Of a stretch of DNA of 64,000 nucleotides, positions 35,849 to 44,243 are shown one piece after another; the first letter of the stretch is position 1, and the number at the start of each line of letters is the position of its first letter. The position numbers and the translations under genes were made by a program. The notes beneath the pieces are model-generated. The model was not told where the DNA came from. It did not search any database and saw only the letters and a list, made by a program, of their open reading frames with translations. Source of the stretch: Microbacterium oxydans (GTDB lineage: Bacteria; Actinomycetota; Actinomycetes; Actinomycetales; Microbacteriaceae); the NCBI RefSeq assembly GCF_026559675.1, contig NZ_CP092891.1:1178001-1242000 (forward strand), read 5' to 3'.

Positions 35849-36415
35849 ATGGAATGGCTCGTGCCGGTACTGATCGTTGTCGGAGTGATCCTGCTCGCCG
35901 GCATCTATCTGTGGGCCACGTACAACTCGCTGGTGCAGCTGAAGGTGCGCGTCGACGAGGCGTGGAGCGGCATCACGGTGCAGCTGAAGCGTCGGGCCGA
36001 CCTCATCCCCAACCTCATCGAGACGGTCAAGGGCTACGCGTCGCACGAGAAGGCCGTCTTCGAGAACGTGACACGTGCGCGCGCCGAGACCCTCTCCGCC
36101 GGGGGACCGGGCGAGGCGGGCATCGCCGAGGGACACCTCCAGCAGGCGCTGCGCAGCCTCTTCGCGGTCGCCGAGGCGTACCCGCAGCTCCAGGCCAGCA
36201 CGAACTTCCTCCAGGTGCAGCAGGCTCTGGTCGACACCGAGGACAAGATCCAGGCCGCGCGCCGGTTCTACAACGGCGGTGTGCGAGAGCTCAACACCAA
36301 GATCAAGGTCTTCCCGAACAACCTGTTCGCCAAGGGGCTCGGCTTCACCGAGCGGGAGTTCTTCGAGGTCGCCGACAGCAGCGCGATCTCCGAGCCGCCG
36401 CGCGTCCAGTTCTGA
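35849..36415 (+). CDS. LemA-family membrane protein
   Basis: The 188-residue protein has an N-terminal membrane helix (about 4-25) and the LemA helical domain: YNSLVQLKVRVDEAWSGITV, QLKRRADLIPNLIETVKGYA, then DTEDKIQAARRFYN and NTKIKVFPNN. Function is unknown. LemA is often followed by a TPM-domain gene, but here the next gene is convergent. AGGAAGG upstream sets the start. Confidence 0.92.
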   Translation: MEWLVPVLIVVGVILLAGIYLWATYNSLVQLKVRVDEAWSGITVQLKRRADLIPNLIETVKGYASHEKAVFENVTRARAETLSAGGPGEAGIAEGHLQQALRSLFAVAEAYPQLQASTNFLQVQQALVDTEDKIQAARRFYNGGVRELNTKIKVFPNNLFAKGLGFTEREFFEVADSSAISEPPRVQF

Positions 36416-36424
36416 TCCGCGCGT

Positions 36425-37345
36425 TCACCAGACGGTGAGCGCCACCCCGTCTTCGGTGAAGGACACGTCGCCGCGCACGCTCCAGGACGCGGTCCGATAG
36501 CTCGTCGTGCGTGCGGCGCCGTCCTGGCCCGTGCCGGTCACCGTCGCGACCAGCGCGCCGCCGTCGGCGCGGAAACCGGCCCCCGGCAGCACGATCATCG
36601 GCAGCTGCTCGATCCGATAGCGGATGTCGGAGACCTCTCGGAACTCCGTGCCCCAGGGGATCCGGATGCCGCACCCGGTGGGCAGGGCGGTGCCCGGTTC
36701 CGTGCAGGTCTCGAGGTGCTCGTCGAGCTGCTTCTGCGCCGCGGTCGTCGCCTCGGCGCGGACGGACACGTCGACATCGACGGCGGTCTCGTCGCCGGGA
36801 AGGACGGTCACCGACTTCTCGCCGCTGAGCAGCGCCACCGGCGCGGCAGTGACGGTGTAGGTCGCCGGCAGCAGCGCCGTCGCCTCGCCAGCGGGCAGGG
36901 TGTGCTCCCCGATGGCGACGAATGTGCCGACGGACGGAGCGGCGGTCACGCTGCCCCGCCCGGAATCGTCCACGACCCACCGTCCGTCGACGGGTGAGAG
37001 TGTCAGCTCTGCCGTGTGCTCTTCATCGGCCAAGCGGAAGGAGATCTCGGCCACAGCCGTCGCACCCCCGACCGGGGCGCTGTCACCGCCCTCGATGGAA
37101 GTCACCTCGGCATCCTCGACGAGTGCCGTCGCCTCGGAGAACGTCTCAAGGGTCTCCGGTGAGACCACCGCGCCGGTCTTCTCCACGGCGGCGGGGTCAC
37201 CGGATTCGAGTGCGCGCAGGTACGCGGCAGCGGCCTCTTCCGGGGTGGGCTCGCTCGTCGTGGACTGCCAGATCCACAGCCCGGCGGCGACGGCCACGAC
37301 GACTGCTGCCGCTCCGCCGATCAGCCACCACCGCCGCCGACTCAT
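36425..37345 (-). CDS. Membrane-anchored protein of unknown function
   Basis: The 306-residue protein has a basic start and one membrane helix (about 8-27), then an extracytoplasmic part beginning with EEAAAAYLRALESGDPAAVE, which resembles the NTF2-like domains that follow anchors in actinobacterial proteins. The rest is beta-rich; two cysteines (in ETCTEPG and GCGIRIPWG) could form a disulfide. No enzyme motif is seen. The ATG overlaps the stop of the glycosylase gene by 4 bases. It converges on LemA with a 9-bp gap. Confidence 0.7.
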   Translation of the reverse strand: MSRRRWWLIGGAAAVVVAVAAGLWIWQSTTSEPTPEEAAAAYLRALESGDPAAVEKTGAVVSPETLETFSEATALVEDAEVTSIEGGDSAPVGGATAVAEISFRLADEEHTAELTLSPVDGRWVVDDSGRGSVTAAPSVGTFVAIGEHTLPAGEATALLPATYTVTAAPVALLSGEKSVTVLPGDETAVDVDVSVRAEATTAAQKQLDEHLETCTEPGTALPTGCGIRIPWGTEFREVSDIRYRIEQLPMIVLPGAGFRADGGALVATVTGTGQDGAARTTSYRTASWSVRGDVSFTEDGVALTVW

Positions 37346-38601
37346 GCGGGTTCTTCCCTGGTGTGCACGTGGCGCCGCACCGACGAGCCCGCTCCGGCGG
37401 CCAGTGCACCGTGCAGCGCGCCCGTGGCGTCGCCCCAGCCGGAGACCGAGACGTGCTCCAGGCCCTGCCAGGAGGCGGCGAGGGCGAGTTCTTCCGCGAT
37501 CGGCTCCGCATCGCCGGGGCGGGCCTGCGGCTCCCACCAGGCGGATTGCACCTGCAGGGTCGATGTGGCGCGGTCCGCCTTGAGGTCGACCCGCGCGACG
37601 ACGCGATCGCCCACGAGCACGGGCAGCGAGTAGTAGCCGTACCGGCGCTTCTCCGCGGGGACGTAGATCTCGATCCGGTAGTCGAGGTCGAACACGCGGA
37701 GGGCGCGCTCGCGGAACCACACCACCGGGTCGAAGGGCGTCAGCACCGCGGCCGTCTCGACTTTGCGCGGAAGGACCGCATCGCGATGGCGCCACGCCGG
37801 CAGCGCACGGCCACCGCGCTCCCACCCGCGCACCTGCACCGGCAGCAGCTCGCCCTCGTCGACGAGCTGCACAATCGATCGGGCGACGGCCGCCCGATCG
37901 CGGATCCGGTAGTAGTCGGCGAGGTCGGACTGGGTCGCGACGCCGCTCGAGCGTGCGGCGCGGCGCGTCAGTTCGAGGATCGCGTCATCTCGCGAGATCT
38001 CGTGCGAACGGATGCCCTCGGGGATCACGTGCTCGGCCAGCGCGTACGTGCGCTCGAAGCCCCGGCGGCCGCTGACGGCGACGTCTCCCGTGCGCCAGAG
38101 GTGCTCGAGGGCCAGTTTCGCGTCGTCCCAGTCCCACCAGGTCCCGCGCTCTCGTGGCGCGTCGTCGCGGAGGTCGGCGGGACGAAGGGGTCCGCGGGCT
38201 CGCAGCTCGTCCTGCACCCACTGCACGGTGCGTGCGTTGTTGCTCATCCAGGAGTCCGCATCGGCCCAGCGACGACGGAAGTCGTCCATCCGAAAACGCC
38301 ACAGCGGCCAGTCGGCGACCGGGATGAAGGTCGCCTCGTGCGCGAGGTACTCGACGTAGTGGGTGGTGCGAGACAGGAAGACCCGGTCGAGGAGCGCGGG
38401 GTCGTAGGAGCCGAGGCGGGAGAACAGGGGCAGGTAGTGCGAGCGCGCGAAGACGTTGACGGAATCGATCTGGAGCACGCCGAGCCGGTCCATCACGCGG
38501 TGGACGTGCCGTGCGCTGACGGCGCTCGGCCGCGCGCGTGTGAAGCCCTGAGCGGCCAGAGCGATACGGCGTGCCTGGGTGGGGCTGAGGGTGTCGTTCA
38601 C
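37342..38601 (-). CDS. Winged-helix DNA glycosylase, AlkZ/YcaQ family
   Basis: The 419-residue protein matches the AlkZ-like (HTH_42) family: LGVLQIDSVNVFARSHYLPL near residue 40, THYVEYLAHEATFIP, a tandem winged-helix body, and TPFDPVVWFRERALRVFDLDY. Members unhook interstrand crosslinks or excise bulky alkylated bases; some sit in biosynthetic clusters, but nothing of that kind is nearby. I choose GTG 38601, which lies six bases after TACGCT; the reading to 38673 would cross that promoter. Confidence 0.85.
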   Translation of the reverse strand: MNDTLSPTQARRIALAAQGFTRARPSAVSARHVHRVMDRLGVLQIDSVNVFARSHYLPLFSRLGSYDPALLDRVFLSRTTHYVEYLAHEATFIPVADWPLWRFRMDDFRRRWADADSWMSNNARTVQWVQDELRARGPLRPADLRDDAPRERGTWWDWDDAKLALEHLWRTGDVAVSGRRGFERTYALAEHVIPEGIRSHEISRDDAILELTRRAARSSGVATQSDLADYYRIRDRAAVARSIVQLVDEGELLPVQVRGWERGGRALPAWRHRDAVLPRKVETAAVLTPFDPVVWFRERALRVFDLDYRIEIYVPAEKRRYGYYSLPVLVGDRVVARVDLKADRATSTLQVQSAWWEPQARPGDAEPIAEELALAASWQGLEHVSVSGWGDATGALHGALAAGAGSSVRRHVHTREEPA

Positions 38602-38690
38602 GTCGTCAGCGTAACGCCGACCGGCGACATCGCGGTCCGTACTCGGAAGGATGCGTCCAACGGCATACGGCATGACCGTAGACTTGGGCG

Positions 38691-39887
38691 ATGAGCGAGG
38701 ACCAGCGACCCCGGCTGCGAGATCTCTTCCGTCCGCGCCCGGTCTCCACAGACCGCACCGTGACGACCGATGCCGACGAGGCGGTGCCCCTGCCGTTGCG
38801 CATCACCGCGAGCTATGCCTGGCGGCTGCTGATCATCGCCGCCGCCATCGGCGTCTTCATCTGGCTGGTGATGCTGCTCAAGCTCCTGGTCATCCCGCTC
38901 ATGGTCGGCATCCTCATCACCGCCCTGCTGTGGCCCGCGTTCTCGTGGATGCTGCGACACGGTCTGCCGCGCTGGCTGGCGATCGCGATCTCCCTCATCG
39001 GCACCGCCGCGATCGTCGCGGGGCTCCTGTGGCTCGTGATCTGGCAGGTGCGCGCGCAGCTGCCCGACGTCCAGCAGCGCTCGACCGAGGCCTTCGACCA
39101 GTTCCAGGTCTGGCTCCACCAGGGTCCGCTCAACCTCTCCGACACCCAGATCGCCGACTACCTGCAGCAGGGGCTCGACTTCCTCGACGAGCAGGCGCAG
39201 GTGCTCTGGACCGGCGCACTGGCCATCGGCACCACCGTGGGGCATGTCGCCACCGGCGCGGTGCTCTCGCTGTTCATCCTCATCTGCCTGCTCGCCGACG
39301 GCGCCGGGATCTGGCGCTGGACCCTGCGGATCTTCCCGCGCAACTCCCGCCCGGCGGTCGATGGCGCGGCCCGCAACGGCTGGGCGACGATCGTCAACTA
39401 CGCCCGCACCCAGCTGTTCGTGGCGACCATCGACGCGATCGGCATCGGCCTCGGGGCGTTCCTGCTCCAGGTGCCGCTCGCGCTGCCGGTGGCCGTGCTG
39501 GTGTTCCTCGGCTCGTTCATCCCGATCGTCGGTGCCGTCGTCACCGGTGCCGTCGCCGTGTTCCTCGCCCTCGTCTACAACGGGCCGTGGATCGCGCTGT
39601 GGATGCTCGTGGTCGTCCTGGCCGTCCAGCAGATCGAGGGCCACATCCTGCAGCCGATCATGATGGGCTCGGCGGTCAAGGTGCATCCCCTTGCCGTCGT
39701 CCTCGTGGTGGCGGGAGGCGCGATGATCGCCGGCATCCCCGGGGCGCTGTTCGCGGTGCCGCTCGCGGCGTTCGTGAACGTCTTCGCCGTGACGGTGAGT
39801 TCGGGGTCGTGGCGTACCGGTGTCGGCCCGAGTGGCGACCTGATCTGGAGCACAGTACCGCGCGAGCGGAGACGGAGGAATCGATGA
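38691..39887 (+). CDS. AI-2E-family transporter
   Basis: The 398-residue membrane protein has the AI-2E (DUF20/TqsA-like) layout: two N-terminal helix pairs, a soluble middle segment (about 115-165), then FLGSFIPIVGAVVTGAVAV and QQIEGHILQPIMMGSAVKVH, both family signatures. Members are linked to autoinducer-2 or Na+/H+ transport; the substrate here is unknown. TAGACT lies exactly six bases before the ATG. It overlaps ilvA by ATGA. Confidence 0.88.
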   Translation: MSEDQRPRLRDLFRPRPVSTDRTVTTDADEAVPLPLRITASYAWRLLIIAAAIGVFIWLVMLLKLLVIPLMVGILITALLWPAFSWMLRHGLPRWLAIAISLIGTAAIVAGLLWLVIWQVRAQLPDVQQRSTEAFDQFQVWLHQGPLNLSDTQIADYLQQGLDFLDEQAQVLWTGALAIGTTVGHVATGAVLSLFILICLLADGAGIWRWTLRIFPRNSRPAVDGAARNGWATIVNYARTQLFVATIDAIGIGLGAFLLQVPLALPVAVLVFLGSFIPIVGAVVTGAVAVFLALVYNGPWIALWMLVVVLAVQQIEGHILQPIMMGSAVKVHPLAVVLVVAGGAMIAGIPGALFAVPLAAFVNVFAVTVSSGSWRTGVGPSGDLIWSTVPRERRRRNR

Positions 39888-41113
39888 GTGCAGTCCCCAG
39901 CCTGACCGAGTTCGAGCACGCTGCTCAGAGTCTGGCTGAGGTGATCTCGCACACGCCGACGCTGCCGTCGCGAGCCCTCTCCGACATTCACGGAGGTCCG
40001 GTCCTGCTGAAGATGGAGAATCTTCAGCGCACCGGCTCGTTCAAGATCCGCGGTGCGGCCTATCGGCTGTCGAAGCTGAGCGCCGAGGAGCGCTCCCGCG
40101 GCGTCGTCGCGGCCTCCGCGGGCAACCACGCCCAGGGCGTGGCCCTCGCCGCGCAGGCGCTCGGGATCCCCGCCACGATCTTCATGCCCCTGGGCGTGCC
40201 GGTCCCCAAGCTCCTCGCCACTCGCGGCTACGGCGCGGAGGTGGTGCTGGAGGGCGAGACCGTCACGACGTCCCTGCGCCTCGCCGCGGAGTTCTCCGAG
40301 CGCACCGGTGCCGTCCTGATCCATCCCTTCGACCACCGCGACGTCGTGATCGGCCAGGGCACACTGGGCCTCGAGCTGCTCGAGGATGCGCCGGAGGTCG
40401 ACACCGTGGTCCTCGGCATCGGCGGCGGCGGCCTCATCGCGGGCGTCGCGGCAGCCGTCAAAGCCCGTGCCGCTGAGCTCGGACGCACGGTGCGCATCAT
40501 CGGCGTCCAGGCCGAGAACGCCGCCGCGGTCCCGCCGTCGCTCGCCGCTGGGGAGCCCGTCGACATCGTCACGCGACCGACCATCGCCGACGGCATCCTG
40601 GTCGCCCGTCCCGGCGCGATCCCGTTCGAGATCATCAAGGACCTCGTCGACGAGGTGGTCACCGTCTCCGACGACGATCTGGCGCGCGCGATCCTGATCC
40701 TGCTGGAGCAGGCGAAGGTCGTGGTCGAGCCCGCCGGCGCCGCGGGCGTGGCAGCCATCCTCGCCGGGAAGGTCTCCGGCACCGGAACCACGATGGCCGT
40801 CCTCTCCGGCGGCAACATCGACCCGCTGCTGCTGCAGCGCGTCGTCTCCCACGGGCTCGCCGCATCCGGCCGGTACCTCACCATCCGCATCCCGCTGCCC
40901 GACCGTCCCGGACAGCTCGCGAGGGTGTCCGAGCTCATCGCCGAGGCGGGGGCGAACGTGATCGAGGCCATGCACACCCGGCACGGCCACGGCCTGCAGA
41001 TCAGCGAGGTCATCCTCGAGCTGAGCGTCGAGACGCGCGGGCCCGAGCACTCGGAGCACACGCTCGACACGCTGCGTCGCGCCGGCTTCGAGCCCATCCT
41101 GCTCGCGGACTGA
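39884..41113 (+). CDS. ilvA: Threonine ammonia-lyase
   Basis: The enzyme deaminates threonine to 2-oxobutanoate, the first step towards isoleucine. The 409-residue protein has the PLP lysine in RTGSFKIRGA (K54), the glycine loop GIGGGGLIAG, AGNHAQG, and a C-terminal ACT-like domain (about 330-405) of the shorter type. That form may be anabolic with altered feedback control, or catabolic. ATG 39884 has GGAGGAA upstream and overlaps the transporter stop. It ends at a strong bidirectional hairpin. Confidence 0.92.
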   Translation: MSAVPSLTEFEHAAQSLAEVISHTPTLPSRALSDIHGGPVLLKMENLQRTGSFKIRGAAYRLSKLSAEERSRGVVAASAGNHAQGVALAAQALGIPATIFMPLGVPVPKLLATRGYGAEVVLEGETVTTSLRLAAEFSERTGAVLIHPFDHRDVVIGQGTLGLELLEDAPEVDTVVLGIGGGGLIAGVAAAVKARAAELGRTVRIIGVQAENAAAVPPSLAAGEPVDIVTRPTIADGILVARPGAIPFEIIKDLVDEVVTVSDDDLARAILILLEQAKVVVEPAGAAGVAAILAGKVSGTGTTMAVLSGGNIDPLLLQRVVSHGLAASGRYLTIRIPLPDRPGQLARVSELIAEAGANVIEAMHTRHGHGLQISEVILELSVETRGPEHSEHTLDTLRRAGFEPILLAD

Positions 41114-41127
41114 GCGACCGGCCGAAC

Positions 41128-41173
41128 ACGCAGAAGCGCCCCGCATCCGAGAGGAGGCGGGGCGCTTCTGCGT
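41128..41173. terminator. Bidirectional terminator between ilvA and greA
   Basis: A perfect 17-bp stem, ACGCAGAAGCGCCCCGC (41128-41144) with GCGGGGCGCTTCTGCGT (41157-41173) and a 12-nt loop, lies between the convergent stops of ilvA and greA. Confidence 0.85.
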
Positions 41174-41183
41174 GGGGCTCGGC

Positions 41184-41672
41184 TCAGCCCGTGTACGTCT
41201 CGACGTTCACGATCTCGACGCTGATCGAGCGGCCGTTCGGAGCTTCGTACGACGACTTCTCGCCGACCTTGAGGCCGAGGATGGCCTGGCCCAGCGGGCT
41301 GGCCTCGCTGTAGACGTCCAGGTCGCTGCCGGCGGCGATCTCCCGGCTTCCGAGGAGGAAGACCTCTTCGCCACCCGCGACGACGGCGGTGACGACGGTG
41401 CCGGGCTCGACGATGCCGCGGCTGGCGGGAGCCTCGCCCACCTTCGCGGTCTTCAGCAGTCCCTCGAGCGTGCGGATGCGGGCCTCCTGCTTGCCCTGCT
41501 CATCCTTCGCAGCGTGGTAGCCGCCGTTCTCCTTGAGGTCGCCTTCCTCGCGAGCCGCCTCGATGCGCTTGGCGATCTCATCGCGGCCGAACGTGGACAG
41601 GTGCTCCAGCTCGGCGACGAGCCGGTCATACGCTTCCTGCGTGAGGAAGGGAACCTGAGCGTCGGTGGACAT
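41184..41672 (-). CDS. greA: Transcription elongation factor GreA
   Basis: GreA rescues backtracked RNA polymerase by stimulating transcript cleavage. The 162-residue protein has the N-terminal coiled coil with the acidic tip segment GDLKENGGYHAAKDEQ (about 44-59) and a C-terminal FKBP-like domain (SPLGQAILGLKVGEKSSY). The ATG at 41672 has AAGAAGGAG 7 bases upstream; a longer reading has no support. It lies beside DUF4307 as in mycobacteria. Confidence 0.95.
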   Translation of the reverse strand: MSTDAQVPFLTQEAYDRLVAELEHLSTFGRDEIAKRIEAAREEGDLKENGGYHAAKDEQGKQEARIRTLEGLLKTAKVGEAPASRGIVEPGTVVTAVVAGGEEVFLLGSREIAAGSDLDVYSEASPLGQAILGLKVGEKSSYEAPNGRSISVEIVNVETYTG

Positions 41673-41725
41673 GACGAAGCTCCTTCTTTCGGGATCCCTC
41701 CGACATGCTGCGGGGGATATGCCAA

Positions 41726-41773
41726 GACGCCCCGGCACGGTGCCGGGGCGTCGTCTTGTCTGGCACGAGTCTA
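41726..41773 (-). promoter_or_regulatory. greA: greA promoter and leader hairpin
   Basis: On the minus strand TAGACT (41773-41768) with TTGGTG (41797-41792) 18 bp upstream forms a candidate promoter. It overlaps the end of the DUF4307 gene and gives a leader of about 90 nt. The leader starts with GACGCCCCGGCAC-G-GTGCCGGGGCGTC (41752-41726), a near-perfect 13-bp hairpin. It could terminate DUF4307 transcripts, attenuate greA, or both. Confidence 0.55.
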
Positions 41774-42157
41774 GGCGACCCAGCAGGTGTTCACCAAACC
41801 TGTCGTCGCCTCCGCGACCGTCGGGATGGTCACCTTCCGGGCCTGGGAGTGGCTCTCGCCGGCGGCGATCTCGACGATCTTCCAGCCGACGACACCGAAC
41901 TCCTCGTCGAGCGCCTCCACGGCGCAGACGACGTCCTTGCCCTGCACGCCGGTCACCTGGAAGCTCAGTTCGACCGAGTGCTCGTCGACGAGCACGAAGC
42001 CCAGATCGTCCGCGTCCACGGAGGCCATGGACTGCGCGACGGTCATCCAGCTGAAGGCGACGACGACGAGCAGCGCGACGGCGCCGCCGATGATCCAGGG
42101 CAGCCGACGCCGTCGGGTTCGGCCATAGCGTTCGTCGAGCTCGAGTGCGGTCGTCAC
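41771..42157 (-). CDS. DUF4307 membrane protein
   Basis: The 128-residue protein has a basic N-terminus (RYGRTRRRRLPWIIGG), one membrane helix (about 20-42) and a small beta-rich outside domain with two cysteines (VVCAVEAL and NTCWVA), the DUF4307 pattern. Its function is unknown. In mycobacteria its homologue sits between greA and mca (Rv1081c, by recollection). GTG start; no strong ribosome binding site or leaderless hexamer is evident. Confidence 0.85.
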   Translation of the reverse strand: MTTALELDERYGRTRRRRLPWIIGGAVALLVVVAFSWMTVAQSMASVDADDLGFVLVDEHSVELSFQVTGVQGKDVVCAVEALDEEFGVVGWKIVEIAAGESHSQARKVTIPTVAEATTGLVNTCWVA

Positions 42158-42225
42158 AGGGGGGTTCTTCCGGTCGTTAGGCTGGTGTTACCAGGTTATG
42201 CGACCTGCGTGAGAAAGGCCCATTC

Positions 42226-42531
42226 ATGCGCTCTCTGACCGAGACCCCGATGCCGACACCCAGCATGACGGTCAATCCGGTGCTGGTGACTCCGGGGTTC
42301 GTCGGTTTCGCCGTGATCGTCGTCATCGTGATCGCCGTGATCCTGCTGATCTGGGACATGAACCGCCGTATCCGGCGGGTCCGGTACCGCGACGAGGTGC
42401 GGGAGGAGCTCGACGCCGAGGAAGCCGCACGCGCGGCGGCGGAGGCCGCTGACGGCGCGACCGGTGCCGCGACTCCGGACCGGGACGACGCCGACGCGCG
42501 CGACGAGGGCCGGGAACCGCCCACGCGCTGA
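42226..42531 (+). CDS. Small single-pass membrane protein (Rv1083-like position)
   Basis: The 101-residue protein has one long hydrophobic segment (about 25-43, FVGFAVIVVIVIAVILLIWD) followed by a basic stop-transfer (MNRRIRRVRYR) and an acidic Ala-rich tail. No family beyond this is recognised, but the position corresponds to the small membrane protein after mca in mycobacteria. GAGAAAGG 7-14 bases upstream is the likely ribosome binding site. It is divergent from DUF4307. Confidence 0.75.
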   Translation: MRSLTETPMPTPSMTVNPVLVTPGFVGFAVIVVIVIAVILLIWDMNRRIRRVRYRDEVREELDAEEAARAAAEAADGATGAATPDRDDADARDEGREPPTR

Positions 42532-42580
42532 GCCCGTCGGGCGCCGCCGCCCCGAGTGCACACGTCCGCCGGTCTCGGAC

Positions 42581-43312
42581 CTACGGTGCGCCCAGCGACG
42601 GCGAGAGCGGCGCCAGCGCGATGAGAAGGCACGCGGTCCAGTGGCACAGGAACGCGAGCACCGTGCACACGTGGAAGATCTCGTGGAAGCCGAAGTGGCC
42701 GGGCCACGGGTTGGGCTTCTTGAGCGCGTAGACGATCGCGCCTCCCGTGTAGAGCAGCCCTCCGACGATCACCAGCACCATCATCGCGAAGTTCGCGTTC
42801 ATCAGGTCGACGATGTACATCACCGCCGCCCAGCCGAGCAGCAGGTACAGGGCGACGTAGAGCCAGCGCGGAGCATTGATCCAGAACACGCGGAACAGGA
42901 TCCCGATCAGCGTGCCTCCCCAGACCAGCGACAGCAGGAGCACGCCCTTCGACGGGGGCAGCGCGAGGGTGGCGAGGGGAGTGTAGGTCCCGGCGATCAG
43001 CAGCAGGATGTTGGCGTGATCGATGCGCTTCAGAAGCACCTTCACCTTCGGTGACCAGTCGAAACGGTGATAGAGCGCCGAGTTGCCGAAGAGCAGGAGC
43101 GAGGTGACCATGAAGACCGCCGCGGCCCACTTCGCGGGCGCACCGTCCGCGACGATGATCAGTACGACACCGGCGACGATGGCCACCGGGAACGTGGCGG
43201 CGTGGATCCATCCCCGCCAGGTCGGCTTGATGTCGACCGCCGCATCCACGGCCGCGGCTTCGAGCAGTGGCAGCTGGGGGACGTCGGGGCCGGAGGCTTC
43301 GGGAGTGCTCAC
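42581..43312 (-). CDS. Hemolysin III/PAQR-family membrane protein
   Basis: The 243-residue protein has seven predicted membrane helices and the conserved family residues: a serine/histidine cluster in GNSALYHRFDWSP, RIDHANILLLIAGTYTPL, and FGFHEIFHVCTVLAFLCHW near the C-terminus (zinc-type histidines). Bacterial members (TrhA) are linked to membrane-lipid homeostasis rather than true hemolysis. TAGAGT lies exactly six bases before the GTG start. It is divergent from the cis-prenyltransferase gene. Confidence 0.9.
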   Translation of the reverse strand: MSTPEASGPDVPQLPLLEAAAVDAAVDIKPTWRGWIHAATFPVAIVAGVVLIIVADGAPAKWAAAVFMVTSLLLFGNSALYHRFDWSPKVKVLLKRIDHANILLLIAGTYTPLATLALPPSKGVLLLSLVWGGTLIGILFRVFWINAPRWLYVALYLLLGWAAVMYIVDLMNANFAMMVLVIVGGLLYTGGAIVYALKKPNPWPGHFGFHEIFHVCTVLAFLCHWTACLLIALAPLSPSLGAP

Positions 43313-43421
43313 GTGCTCACTCTAGGCCGGTGCGCATACCGTGCACGGAACATATCCCACGCGGCGCGATTCCTCAGCATCCGCACCGGTGGTGGCGGTC
43401 CCGGCACGATAGCGTAGGGAG

Positions 43422-44204
43422 GTGATTTCCCGCGAGAGCCCGGTGCGAGGGCCGCTGTACCGGCTCTACACCAGTCGCCTGCGTCGTCACCTCGATCCCG
43501 CCTCCGTGCCGCATCACGTCGCGATGATGATCGACGGCAACCGGCGGTGGGCGCGCCAGCTCGGACTGGACACCCCCGCGGAGGGCCACCGCGCCGGAGC
43601 TGCCAAGATGCGCGAGTTCCTCGGCTGGTGCGATGAGCTCGGCGTGCGGGTCGTCTCCCTGTACCTGCTCTCCAGCGACAACCTCCGCAAGCGCGACTCC
43701 GCGGAGCTCGCCGACCTCATCGAGATCATCGCCGAGCTGGCGGAGGCCCTGTCCCGTGAGGGGAACTGGCGGGTCAAGCACGTCGGGCGCGCCGACATCC
43801 TGCCCCCCGAGCTCGCGCGGGTGCTGGCGGACGCGGAGGAGCGCACCAAGGACCACAGCGGACTGCACGTGAACCTCGCCGTCGGATACGGCGGTCGCAA
43901 CGAGATCGTCGACGCCGTCCGGAGCATCATCACGAAGCACGAGGCGTCGGGCGGCACGATGGAGGACCTCGCCGCGCACCTGACGCCGGAGATGATCGGC
44001 GAGCACCTGTACACCGGGGGGCAGCCCGACCCCGACCTCGTCATCCGCACGAGCGGCGAGCAGCGGCTCAGCGACTTCCTGCTCTGGCAGAGCGCGCACA
44101 GCGAGTTCTACTTCGTCGAGGCGCTCGGACCCGACCTCCGCCAGGTGGACTTCCTGCGCGCGATCCGCGACTACGCCGATCGCGACCGCCGGTTCGGACG
44201 CTGA
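43422..44204 (+). CDS. cis-Prenyltransferase (isoprenyl diphosphate synthase)
   Basis: The enzyme adds isoprene units in cis configuration to an allylic diphosphate. The 260-residue protein has VAMMIDGNRRWARQLGL (catalytic D38), LLSSDNLRKR in the substrate loop, and PDPDLVIRTSGEQRLSDFLL with the downstream EFYFVEALGPDL. The LLSSDN loop and the locus recall the short-chain Z-farnesyl-diphosphate synthase of mycobacteria (Rv1086) rather than the decaprenyl enzyme. TAGCGT is exactly six bases before the GTG. Confidence 0.9.
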   Translation: MISRESPVRGPLYRLYTSRLRRHLDPASVPHHVAMMIDGNRRWARQLGLDTPAEGHRAGAAKMREFLGWCDELGVRVVSLYLLSSDNLRKRDSAELADLIEIIAELAEALSREGNWRVKHVGRADILPPELARVLADAEERTKDHSGLHVNLAVGYGGRNEIVDAVRSIITKHEASGGTMEDLAAHLTPEMIGEHLYTGGQPDPDLVIRTSGEQRLSDFLLWQSAHSEFYFVEALGPDLRQVDFLRAIRDYADRDRRFGR

Positions 44205-44243
44205 GCGGGCGCGGGCCGGACGGCACCGTGCCACAATGACGCA

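Noticed and set aside
42226..42531. Mycothiol S-conjugate amidase remnant at the expected mca position
   Set aside because: The only frame is a 101-residue single-helix membrane protein with no metal-binding or amidase motif.
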